This document shows positions 22,906 through 34,067 of a DNA stretch of 64,000 nucleotides, one piece after another. This DNA comes from Homarus americanus. Taxonomy: Eukaryota; Arthropoda; Malacostraca; Decapoda; Nephropidae. The stretch's first letter is position 1. The number at the start of each line of letters is the position of its first letter. Location: contig NW_024732415.1 in assembly GCF_018991925.1 (NCBI RefSeq), positions 1,502,526 through 1,566,525 on the forward strand, in the 5' to 3' direction. Made by a program: the position numbers and the translations under genes. Below the pieces are notes generated by a model. It did no database searches, was not told the origin of the DNA, and worked only from the letters and a program-made list of their open reading frames with translations.

Positions 22906-25900
22906 CACGAGTGTTACCTAAGGCGAGTCTGGGAAAGGTTGACCATAATGGATATAGGGATATTCTTGATCCTGTTCAATTCTCTTAAGTAAGGTAACTC
23001 AGGTTAACCCATACCATAGCTGCTGTTGTTAACACATTGGGACTCTGGGTAAACTTCTGTTGCCTCACACCATCCCACCCTCAAGAACCCTCACACCCCC
23101 TTGTGTACGGTGCCAGCGTTGACTACCTCAATTGTCAGGGGAGGTTATTGTGCCACGTTGGTCTCTGTGATGACCTAACCACATGACACAACACGACTAG
23201 GCCCATGAAGGTGCGCGCCACAGTGAGCCCCAGATGGCAGTATATAATTGTTCATAGTTTTATAATACTTAAATCAATACACATCACGTGGTAGTTAGCA
23301 CCAAGGGGGTACACAAGTGGTAAATATTTCCAAGTTTCACATAACGCTAACCTTCCATCACCCAGGGATTTAAACTCCTCAAAAATTAAGCACCTCTCAT
23401 TATTTCAACCTTATGATTAAACACTAACACTAACCTAACATAATTTAACAAAACAAACTTATTTACCCCCCCCCCTACCCCACAGTTAGCGGCGTTAATG
23501 TGTTTACTCATCAAGTGAAATAAGCAAAGTAGGGACGCTTAATATTCCGATGATCCAAAATAAAATTAATAATATGAACCGAAACACAATATTTATTTAC
23601 TTAAAAAGTATCAAAAAATCTAAGCTTATTATACGCAGGTAGATAAATAAATGCTAAAATTGCGATTGGTCTCGGGACTTCTAGGGGTCTCGGTCTCGGG
23701 AAAGCAGACCTCGACCTCGGTCCCGGACTTCGAGGACACAACATCGCCGGTGGACGCAACACTTCCAGGACGATCCCTGAGATTCACTCACTAAACAACT
23801 ATTACCGTACGAAATGTTTATCACAGCCTTGAATAAACAAATTAAATAACTACACGAAAAACAGGTTTGGATAGTTAAGATATATGAGGGTGTACTGTGT
23901 GTGTGTGTGTGAAATTAAAAGTCCTCTCCGAAATATCATCACTATTGACAAGAAATGGTAAATAAATCATCCCAGGTTATTTTCCTGTCAAAGAGCAAGA
24001 GAGAGAGACGACAGAATGTGGCCAAAAAATACAAATAGAAAAGTTGAGGCGGGTGGGGGTGAAGACAACGGTATGAGCGCCGCCGTCCTTGGCACCCTAC
24101 CTCACATTCCTGGCAACGACGGGACACTCACTGAAGGTAAACACCCCCCACCACCATAACGCTACCAGACACCATCAACACCAGACTAGTCCTGTCACCA
24201 CCAGACTAGTCCTGTCACCACCACCAGACTAGTCCTGTCACCACCACCAACAGAGTGAGTCATAAAGCTAAGATAACAGCAATACCTATATAATCTCCAT
24301 AAATCACCCGTAAAAAAAAAGTTCAAAAGTTCAAAGCAACAAAAGGCCAGCCTCCTAAACCTACTGTACATACTGGTTCAATTAGTTACCATATTTCCCT
24401 ATATTTTGTTCAAGAATTTATTGTAAAGTGAAGAATATATCTCATCCACTTGACCAAAGTTTATCACTGTGTTGACTTCTCGGTAGTGTTTTACGTCTCA
24501 CACACACACACACACACACACACACAGGACGGTAATAATGTGTGTAATAGACTGTATTATTTGATCTTGTAACTAAGCTTCACATTCACGTTATTAATTA
24601 CAAGAATTAGTCAATACAAGCGTGACTAGATACGACGCCTCAGCTGGAGTAGTACTGTACATCACTGTCTGTGCTTGATCTCCGTACACCAACTGTATGT
24701 ACAGCATGGTGAGTACTGTGAGCGTTAGGGGGGTGGGGGGGTGTTGGGGAGGGGGGTGTTGGGGAGGGAGGGAGGGGGTATGGGGGGGGTGGATCACTGC
24801 CATCTACACGAACCACTGCCTCGGTTTAAGTCTCGTTTCATGAACAACTAAACGAGGTGACTCCAACAGTTTTAGGCCTTAAATCTTAATATATCACTAA
24901 ATAACCAAGCAATTTTCAGCCCTAGAGGCCTATGCATATATTTTAACCTGGTAAGGGTGGTGTCCATGCAGGGATACGTTGCCTCGGTAATGATTACAAC
25001 AAATACAAACTCTTAATTTTTCAGTTTGCTTTGTATTCCGTTAACACGTGTGAGTGGGGGATGTGTTAAATAATATTCTATTAATAAAACGCAACAATGT
25101 ATTTCTCCGTCCGTTTGTCCGTCTGTCTGTCTCTCTATATTGACCTTGATCTGTCTCGTCTTAGGTTCAAGGTACGTGTAATACCCAGTACTGTATATCA
25201 TAGACACACACAGAATGGGTGCTACTCTCAGTCATATATGAATACAGGGCATTATCCACAAGGAGAGAGACTTCAATACTGGCATTATCCACAAGGAGTG
25301 ACATGAATTCATCTCCTTCTCACCCTATTGTAACTATAGTATTTTCATCTGGCTCGTGTTAGACGACTACACTCAGCTGATGAAACCCTCTAACTATTAC
25401 CAATGCGTTACTCTACACTGTAATCTCTCCAAACTGATCTGCACTTTTCCCTCCTCACCACCCAGTACTCCGTCTCACCCCACAAAAAGACACCTACCCC
25501 GATATCCCCCCGCTCACTAGTGAATGATTGTCAGTCTCAGAGTTCGGGGCCTTGTAAAGCTCATTATAATCTGGTGACTAATGAACTGTCTGTATAATTT
25601 GTCTTATTGTCTGGGTACACAACCAGTCTAAAGTCCACACTGGAGACTTGTATTGTTACCTAATCAAGTCTGCATGGTTACGAGAGGAACACTTAGTAGC
25701 AATGAGAAGCAATCAAGAAAATAATAAAGTTGCTTAAAACTACTGAAAACCTGCCTTTAAAAAGTACGTAGGTCTAGCTACGTAATTATATATGTTTATG
25801 GATCATGCCTGAATAGCCTGGCTGTCAATGTAGGCACAGTCTACCAGGCTATTCAACCGGTGACGGCCTAGTAGCCACAGCGTAAAAATAAATACATTAT

Positions 25901-26960
25901 CTGACTCTAAGAGCGATTTGGATTTTTCCCCGAGTACTTTCATCGTCCTTAGCTCAAGTAGTACTTTTGACGTTGTGTGACAAGTGTACTGTACACAACA
26001 CAGCTTAAACAACCAGGGACTAATATTGTCTATCCGTGTTATTGGTTAATGAACAACCACAACCCCTCCCACACACACACTGTTTCTTTACCCTCACTAT
26101 CTTAGCAGCCTTGTCCGCAGTACTCACGACCTGACAATCTCACACAGTTATGTAAGTAAGAGGTCGCAGCCGTGTAACTAATCATCGCAAACAGAGGCGT
26201 CATTAACACGTTGCGCTTCCGGGCTAGGCCAGTGTGCCGCGTTAGGTAGGGTTGGACGAAGCACAGGAAGCTACTAATAACGGCAGCGTTGGTGAAAGGG
26301 GGACAAGGGGACCCTCTTCACTCCCTAGTCCCGGTCAAAGTAACATTACGGCTTTCATAGAACCGTCCATGAAAAGTGTTAAATTTGATGTTAACTTTGG
26401 TGTATATTATATTGTCAGCTTAATTAACACTACAGGGTGGATCAACACTCAGACAGACTGCAGTGTTTCTTACAATAGCACGACACATATTTAATTAAAC
26501 AGTCTATATTACTTCCTGACAAGAGTTGACACACTTAAGTCATTGTTTACAAGTGACCACCACCAGCCCATCAATATTCAGAAAGTGTTCTAAAACCAAA
26601 CAGGATATGTTAACCAAGTGTGTTGTGCTCGATTTATTTTCCTGTGTGATTCAGTGTCATGAGATCCGAACATTTGATAAAGTATCGATCTAGTAAAAAA
26701 ATTAAGTGAGGTCCCAAGGCTTGAACGGCCAGTTACGGACAGTGTGGATACAGCACACCGAGGAGTAAGGCTTTGGTGTTAAGGGAGGCAGCGTGTGGCC
26801 GACACTGTACCAGAATGTATTCATATTCCCAGTAAAGTGACCATTTATACACGGGAAGACTTGAGGTGCCCCAGGATCTATTGAACGTTGCATCCACTCG
26901 TCTGCTGTACCCTTGACAATTAACATAAGCTGGCAGCGAGTCAGGTCTTTGGACACCAAG

Positions 26961-26962
<2 letters not shown>
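22906..26962. other. 4 kb without a recognisable gene
   Basis: Holds TCTCGG direct/inverted clusters (23665-23745), a 23-bp triplication with CCAGACTAGTCCTGTCACCA (24178-24245), a CA microsatellite (24497-24526) and a G-rich low-complexity stretch (24728-24790). Short open frames (25013-25306, 26252-26494) show no family features. Confidence 0.45.

Positions 26963-27009
<47 letters not shown>
26963..27009. repeat. (GT)n microsatellite
   Basis: Pure dinucleotide run. Confidence 0.98.
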
Positions 27010-27013
<4 letters not shown>

Positions 27014-27684
27014 TCCTGTACTCCACATAGTCATGAAGAAATATAACAGATACGACTGACAGGTGTTGAAGATGGTTCGGTAAAGAAAAAAATGACCAAA
27101 CATGGTTTATATGACAAGTTATCAAGTTTGTTCGGTACATTTCTATTCATATGTGGGTTAAGGCTCTTCATTTGTGATACTGTCATCATATTACTGTACC
27201 TACACTCAATTATTATATCTATACTAATGTACAACAGTAATTTTATATCTTAAAACTTGTGACTGTGATTGTTTGTGACTGTGATTGTGACTATGATTGT
27301 GTTGGATGCCTGACAATAAAGAGAGAGACAGTGAGCCAGCAACATCTTTATCAACAGTAAAGGTAAACACGAGATAAATAACACGACCACCCTCTAAACA
27401 CTCCTCAATCTCATATAAACTGCCAATCTATAATGACCCCCAAAATAACAAGTTACAACAAATTATCAACAACTGGCAGAAAGTTTTAATTGTATACATA
27501 TCAAGGAAGATTACATAAGGATATTCTTCAGAGGCGGGGGTTAATGCACGGAACACAAACAAACAAATATGGGGAATCTAGTGAGTAGCTACTTGATATC
27601 CGGAAGACGGCGCCTGTCCCCGCTACACTAATAAATGTCTTCTATCTAGGACACTACCCTGCCCAGTATTAGTACCGGTAAATC
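27010..27684. other. non-coding
   Basis: A short GTGACTGTGATT repeat lies at 27258-27300. Nothing else recognised. Confidence 0.45.
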
Positions 27685-27840
27685 TTCAACCCTAACCTAA
27701 CCTCTAACAACTTTACCCAACCTAACTTAGCTTAATCAACTGTACCTCACTTAGAGTAATTTAACCTAACAATATCTAAACTAACAACCTAACCAAACCT
27801 ACCTTACCGGGCCTAACCTAACCAAATCTAACCTAACATT
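27685..27840. repeat. degenerate CCTAA (TTAGG-type) array
   Basis: Repeated CTAACCTAACC words with many interruptions. TTAGG is the ancestral arthropod telomere repeat, so this resembles decayed interstitial telomeric sequence or a pentamer microsatellite. Confidence 0.6.
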
Positions 27841-28202
27841 GAGATCAGATGGAATACAGACTTATTAATACAAAGAGCCGGCACTGCACTCGACCGCCTT
27901 CATCTTTCCAACTACAAAGTCAGGTTCCTTTTCACAGCTGGGTGAACCAAGAGTACCCCCAACCAGCGACTACATTATCAATAATTGGATTAGTCTCTAA
28001 TCCACCATCAAGTTTTTAGCTTTCGAAAAGTCATTTGCGGAAGTGTAATGATGTAATAATGGATACCTGGTGGTATTTGGTCGCTACAAATAGATAACAT
28101 TTACTCCGTCTGGTCTAGTGAAATGTGACAACTCCCTGGTGCAGCTTAATGACTCTCATAGCGGTCCGCCTCACTGTTACCTTCACTGACAATTATCTAA
28201 TA
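27841..28202. other. non-coding, nothing recognised
   Basis: No convincing signal. Confidence 0.4.
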
Positions 28203-28268
28203 GCCACTCTCTCGTGCACTCTGGCCACTCTCTCGTGCACTCTGGCCACTCTCTCGTGCATTCTGGCC
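28203..28268. repeat. 21-bp triplication
   Basis: GCCACTCTCTCGTGCACTCT plus G, three copies in a row; the third has one change. Confidence 0.9.
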
Positions 28269-29428
28269 ATTCCCTCGCTACATCTAGTGTAGTACAGTAC
28301 TGCATTGTGTTACATCTAGTACTGTGTAAACTCTACAGTACTATAGCAGTGTAGGCGCTGTACAGTATATCCAGGTTGTGGATGTGGTGTAGTGTAGAGG
28401 TAAAGGATCACTGCCACTAATGCTGTACAGCCCAGCACCAAGTGTGGTACTGTACAGGTGTTGAGGCAGTTGTGTAATGTGAATGAAGGTGTTGTTTCCC
28501 CTGGTAGTCCTTCACTACAGTAGTTCGCTGCCGCTGGTGACGATGAGCAGGACTCTTGGACCACGCTGAGGTTATGGACACCACGATAATACATAAACTA
28601 GTTACGTCCTCCACATAGTGAGTGTAACCAAATGGATGAACTCAGCGGAAATGTGGTCTTGGCCCGGAGCTTCAGGGAGTTAGACTTTTATAGCAACAAC
28701 GACAGTCTTAGTTGTGTAAAGGAGTAAGGAAGTAAAATTACTCTTTAACAATGATAGTTACAATAGTCCTACATATAAAAGCGGAAACGTCAATCTTATA
28801 CAAAGACTTCACGGGGATATACTGTACACTGTAACTGTCACCAATATATTATATAATAGGTTACCAACTGTGCTTCTCACACCACCGTGACGCATAAATA
28901 TAATCTGAAAAAAAATCATGCAAGTAACGCAACCACGACTCACACGCAACTTAACGTGGGAGACGAGGTGTGAGGCAGGTGTGTGTAGAGGTCACTGTGT
29001 CATGACATGTGTTTAGGCTAGAGTGCACACCGCCAAATCTCCTTTAAGAGCTACTTAATACTTATCATTACTGTTTAACAATTAATGGTTACGCTCCATT
29101 ATGGAATGAGTGTGATAATGACTAAGTCTATCCGTGAGACCCGAAGGCCAGTGTTACTGCAGCCCCTTAGGATAACAAACATTGTTGGCCCACACTGTAC
29201 GGCACGCCACCGCCTTCAGCTAAGTCAGGTCCTAATTCAAAATAAGAGTTGATTGATGTGTATACTGTACAGTACAACATGTGGCGTCCTGACAGGTGGC
29301 GCCCTCTTCACTTACAAATGGGGGTTTTATATTTAACAATAAGAGGAAAAATAGACAAAATAACACAACATTATAATTGTACTTAAAGGATTTTATAAAT
29401 TACAGAGAATAATGTATTTACTATACCG
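28269..29428. other. 1.2 kb without a recognisable gene
   Basis: Rich in GTAC palindromes (28290-28450). Open frames at 28316-28614 minus lack family features. Confidence 0.4.
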
Positions 29429-29455
29429 CCACACACACCCACACACACACACACC

Positions 29456-29497
<42 letters not shown>

Positions 29498-29605
29498 ACC
29501 CACCCACCCACCCACCCACCCTCCCCACACCCCCACCCACCACACAAACACCCACCCACCCACCCACACACACCACACACACACCCACCCACCCATCCAT
29601 CCACA
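29429..29605. repeat. (CA)n/(CCCA)n compound microsatellite
   Basis: CA run passing into CCCA and CACACC blocks. Confidence 0.97.
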
Positions 29606-29606
29606 C

Positions 29607-29626
29607 ACTTTTTCAATAAACCGTTA

Positions 29627-29672
<46 letters not shown>
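29607..29672 (+). mobile_element. severely 5'-truncated LINE tail with (TTA)n
   Basis: TTTCAATAAACCGTTAATTATT followed by a pure TTA run. The same TTCAATAAACCGTTA.TTATT ends the LINE relic at 10083-10830, so this is probably only the last few bases of the same family plus its expanded microsatellite tail. Confidence 0.55.
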
Positions 29673-29674
<2 letters not shown>

Positions 29675-30566
29675 CACACACAGAGATATAAACTGCATCA
29701 ATAGTATTACTTGTGGATACTGTTATAAATAACGATAAAGAACACTATTAGAGAAAGGTAAAATATGTACAGTACCTGTAGGGAAATAATCAATCAAATA
29801 TTATTTACCATTGTTGTCAGTTAAAGTATGAGTGTATCATACCGTATATTAGCCAGGGAAACAAACAGTAGGTGAGGGCCTTCCCACCTATCCTCGTTAC
29901 CAAGACAACCATCATCACTATCAGCCACTCAACACACTATCTTCACCTTATTGTTTACAACTTCCTCTACAAAACCCACTGTAGATATGGAACACATTTT
30001 TAAATCACTTTCCTAAAAGTTTTGGGATCATAAGTAAAGATGTACTGTATAAATATAATTGCCAGTGACGTCAATAACCCAGAGCTTCCAGGAACGCCCA
30101 GTAACTTCCTGCACAATAATCTCGCGCATAGAAAATCAAATTGTTATCACAGTAAACCAACGGCCCGGTTGTCTCAAGCGCACACACACACTGGGAACCA
30201 CATATTACGTTTTATAAATCACAATGAGTAGCTATTTCTCACTTAAGGAAAAGTCACATAAGAAAAGGCGGTGTTACAAGACGCCTGACGCCACGAAACT
30301 CAGGAGGAGGTGCAGCACACGCAACCCTCCACGATAAGTTCCAGACATACACTGCCGCCACCACCTGACCACCCTACTCCCTCCCTCCCTCCCCCCGGCC
30401 CAACATCCGCCATCCCTTCACCACCACCCCCTTGTACCTTCCCATCCACCCTGACCACCCTTCACCACCACCCAGTGTCTCTCTACTTTCTCTTCCCCAC
30501 CACCACCACTCAATGTCTCTTTACTTTCTCTTCCCACCACCACTACCACCACCCCCACCACCGCAT
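29673..30566. other. non-coding
   Basis: A C-rich, CACCAC-type low-complexity stretch (30350-30560) lies directly before the LINE endonuclease frame and is fused to it as an open frame. Confidence 0.5.
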
Positions 30567-31310
30567 AAATATAAAGGGGTGAAGGTGAAGAGTTGGAACA
30601 TCTCCTCCCTCAGAAAACGATACCCTGACCTACACCACGAAGTTGTGACTGAGGACATCGATGTTGTGTGTCTGCAGGAGTGTCTCACACCTAATGGTAA
30701 GCCCCCACCCAGTCTGCCAAGTTATATGTATTATGATCCTAGTTCTACTCACACATGTTTGATGTATGTTAAGAAGTCACTCCCGCATGTACCTCTTGTA
30801 TCCAAAAAGACTACCAACCTTCAGTACCATGGGATCACTATCCACCTGGGCAACTCCACACTCCACGTGTTAAACGCCTATGCTCCCTCAGATCAGCTTC
30901 AATACACAGATCTCCCAGACTTTGTACACACAGAGCCCACTGTCCTGATTGGTTGCCTGGATACTAGACACAAAGAATTGGATGACCCCACCATTAACAC
31001 AAATGGTAAGAGACTGCACTGTTTCAGGGTTACACAAGTGAAGTTAAAGATATGCAACTTGGCACCCACCAAGGTGAAGTACTTAGTCCTACTGTGTTCA
31101 ATGTTCTAATGAATGCATTATTAAATTCAATACTAGACAACCCCAGCAATGTCACAATCAGCTATGCTGATGATATACTTGTACAATATACATAGTAAAA
31201 CTCATCGTGAAATGCAAACCACCCTGAACCATGTACACGCAGCCTGTGAGAACCTCGGTCTTATTGTCTCCACTGAGAAAACAAACAAGCTGGTACATTG
31301 TTTAAACAAT
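30567..31310 (+). pseudogene. internally deleted LINE: endonuclease joined to RT palm
   Basis: The frame from 30567 reads VKSWNISSLRKRYPDL, TEDIDVVCLQECLTP, VLNAYAPS and VLIGCLDTRHKELDDP, the start and middle of an AP-type endonuclease (usually W N..SL, D.(I/V)..LQE, N.YAPS, GDFNA.H). The essential GDFNARH box reads GCLDTRH, so it is damaged. At about 31030-31050 the sequence jumps without a gap to the RT palm, LGTHQGEVLSPTVFNVLMNA and SYADDILVQY. The RT N-terminus and fingers are missing. A stop follows, then a degraded RT continuation. Confidence 0.8.
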
Positions 31311-31334
31311 GTACAGTACAGTAGTGTACCTAGA

Positions 31335-31425
31335 CACCACCACCACTACTAGTATCACCACTACCACCACTATCACCACCACCACCACTATCACTACCAA
31401 CAGTACTACTATCACCACCACCCTT
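31335..31425. repeat. CACCACTAT low-complexity repeat
   Basis: CACCACCACTATCACCAC-type trinucleotide array at the 3' edge of the LINE relic. Confidence 0.85.
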
Positions 31426-31674
31426 AGCTTTGTGGTAGGTATAACTGTCACATAGTTACACATTAATGGTGATGCAACAAACATACTGTACAGGAGTTAT
31501 CCGTCTCAAAGGAGTTAAACAGCCACCATAAACTAACTCTCCCTGCTGGCAAAGGGTTTCGTCCTCCTCAAGGACTCGTCTTACCGTCACGTCTAACACC
31601 GTCACTATCTTTGTGGGATCACCTGAGGATTAAGCACCCCACCTTGTTTCACGCCATCATTAAACATCCTAATG

Positions 31675-31860
31675 CTAACCTAGCTTAACCTAACCTACGG
31701 TAACATAGCCTAATCTAAAGTAACCGAACATAACATAAACTAACTTAACGTAACCTAACCTAACGTTAACCTAATTAACCCAACCTAACATACCATAACC
31801 TAACTTACCCTAGCCTACAGGTAATCTAATCTAACATGACCTAATCTAACCCTTCTAGGT
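31675..31860. repeat. degenerate CCTAA/TAACC array
   Basis: Many TAACCTAAC words in one orientation, as at 27685-27840, with interruptions. Confidence 0.6.
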
Positions 31861-32582
31861 TATGTTACAGTCACCACAGGATATCAACTGGGGGTAGCCT
31901 AATCTTCAGGTTATCTATTGTGCGTACTCCACAACCACAGGAACGTTAACCACAGATATTGTACACCGCCCTCCCCCTCCCTTCTACCTCATTTACATAT
32001 CCACGACCACAAACTTCTTTAACTGTCCACAAGCTTTTTCCACAACACTTCCAGATGTAAGATTACGGAGAGAGGAAGAGAAAGAGAAAGGACTAAAGGA
32101 TGAGAGAGTGAGTGAGTTACCAGCGGGTGTCACGAGATATTATCCACCATGAGGTACAGTAAGAGTCAGTGTACCGTTACCAACACAAGGCTCTCGCGGG
32201 AGGTTTCGCCTTGGGTCGACTATCACGCAGGCCAGCGCTCAAGACACACTGCAATACACGGTGACATTCCTCGATATTTATTGTTGTTTAATCTGCCGTC
32301 GCTTTATTAGTCCGGCAGATTATCCTGTCATAAACATAGAAAAAACAATATTCTATTCAGCTATTTATTTTCAACCTTTTCTTTACATTTGATTAATTTA
32401 GTGCAGGAACCAGGTGCTGGGAGAGATGTTAAAACGATAACAGTTGACTATTTTGATTGAAGAGAAGTGTACCGTACATTATTACATTAAAGGAGTCTTA
32501 ACAAATTATTTGTTTGTTTATTATGGAAATATCAAATATCCCTCCGCCCTCTTTCTCTCGTCTTGGTTTGTAATGGTTCAGT
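31861..32582. other. non-coding, nothing recognised
   Basis: No convincing signal. Confidence 0.4.
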
Positions 32583-32690
32583 ACCCGGCTGCTAGCAAGC
32601 GTGTCCACTAAATAGCCTGCCCTCCTAGCAAGCGTGTCCACTAAATAGCCCGCCCTCCTAGCAGGCATGTCCACTAAATAGCCCGCCATT
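32583..32690. repeat. 33-bp triplication
   Basis: TAGCAAGCGTGTCCACTAAA plus TAGCCTGCCCTCC in three copies. Being a multiple of three, it makes a repeated GYLVDTLARRA in a minus-strand open frame. No other coding evidence. Confidence 0.85.
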
Positions 32691-32844
32691 ACCACCTTTC
32701 CATGTCTGGCTCCAGCTGACACTCACAGTCAACCTTATATAACCACATTGGTACTAAATATTGGCCTTGTAAAATCGTTCTTACCTCGTACTCATTCAAA
32801 GTATGTTAAAGTCTCGTAAAATCTGCCGCTGTTGACAATACTCA

Positions 32845-32873
32845 GCTTACCTGGAAAGAGAAGAAGAAAAGTT
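32845..32873 (-). promoter_or_regulatory. candidate zero-length (recursive) splice site
   Basis: On the minus strand TTTTCTTCTTCTCTTTCCAG is followed at once by GTAAGC. As at 9648, an excellent 3' splice site abuts an excellent 5' splice site with no exon. It lies about 3.1 kb downstream (minus sense) of the candidate first exon at 35930-36073. Confidence 0.4.
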
Positions 32874-33035
32874 AATATACAAAGTTTGTGTTATGTTATT
32901 CTTTATCTGACAACACTCATCATAACCTGAGTATTCCTGTAAGCAACCTATCTATAAAGGTAGACATGTATTTTATAACATTTCTATAGAGTTTTGGTAA
33001 TAATGAACCTCCCATACACATGCAGAGGTGAAGTA

Positions 33036-33235
33036 CAGTCCCCTTCACTTGTGCGTTTACAGAGGCTAGTGAGGTTTTGTGCAGTGTGGCAGCGCTGTAG
33101 TTTGTTTACATTCGACAGAAGGAAACTCACTATGGAATCTAATTTTTAACAATATTAAAACAAATATCTGAAAGTAATGATTTGTGAAATGTTTATATGA
33201 AGTGATGCCTGTAAACGCACTAGTGAAGGAGACTG
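33036..33235. mobile_element. 200-bp Tc1/mariner-type MITE with TA target duplication
   Basis: Terminal inverted repeats of 27 bp (33036-33062 and 33209-33235) begin CAGTCCCCTTCACTTGTGCG and CAGTCTCCTTCACTAGTGCG and differ at two positions. TA flanks both ends (33034-33035, 33236-33237), as expected for the Tc1/mariner superfamily. The interior is AT-rich and non-coding. Confidence 0.8.
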
Positions 33236-33464
33236 TACATAACTTCTCTGGACTAGCGCTCTGTCACAGCTGATATACCACAAACATTACGAGGCTTATG
33301 GAGGTATTTACTGTACTATGAGCTGCTGATGGTCATAATGCCAAACATGTCTTTCACTTTGTTCAATAGTAACACAGTGAGACAAACTTGTTCAATAGTA
33401 ACAGCGGGACAAATTATATCAATAATAACACTAGATAATGAGTTGTTTTTCCTTTACGGTTATA

Positions 33465-33775
33465 ATGGTTATTACAACCAAAACTAGGATTATTACAACC
33501 AAAACTAAGATTATTACAACCAAAACTAGGATTATTACAACCAAAACTAGGATTATTATAACCAAAACTAGGATTATTACAACCAAAACTAAGATTATTA
33601 CAACCAAAACTAGGATTATTATAACCAAAACTAGGATTATTACAACCAAAACTAAGGATTATTACAACCAAAACTAAGGATTATTACAACCAAAACTAAG
33701 GATTATTACAACACAACTAACATTATTGCAATACAACTAACATCATTACAACCACAACTAGGAATATTACAACCA
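33465..33775. repeat. 21-22-bp minisatellite, about 13 copies
   Basis: ATTATTACAACCAAAACTAG plus G or AG, repeated with small variants, decaying at the right end. The open frames through it in three phases are artefacts. Confidence 0.95.
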
Positions 33776-34020
33776 AAATCATATCAGAGGTTGACCCCCA
33801 GAGAGATGAGATGGAATATATCACAACCACAACCACACACAAGAAACAAAGTTATATTCACAACTTTCTTTTTTCCTTGACTATTTTATCCCCCTCGTAG
33901 GTCAGCTCCCACAAGGATATGGGGTTGTTGAAGTCTATGGCGAGCTATTGACCAGGATAAGTGAGCACTGCTATGAGTAATACCACTTACTAGGTTATCA
34001 TGAGTACTGCCACTTACGAG

Positions 34021-34067
34021 GTGTGTGTGTGTGTGTGTGTGCGTGTGTGTGTGTGCGCGCGCGCGCG
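34021..34067. repeat. (GT)n(GC)n microsatellite
   Basis: GT run ending in alternating GC. It lies at the left edge of the LINE insertion. Confidence 0.97.

Noticed and set aside
26252..26494. 80-codon plus-strand open frame
   Set aside because: Reasonable composition but no domain, no splice context and no conserved motif; length is expected by chance.
27685..31860. Viral integration at TAACC-type repeats, as reported for endogenous nimaviruses in decapods
   Set aside because: No viral gene was recognised next to any of the arrays; the neighbours are LINE relics and microsatellites.
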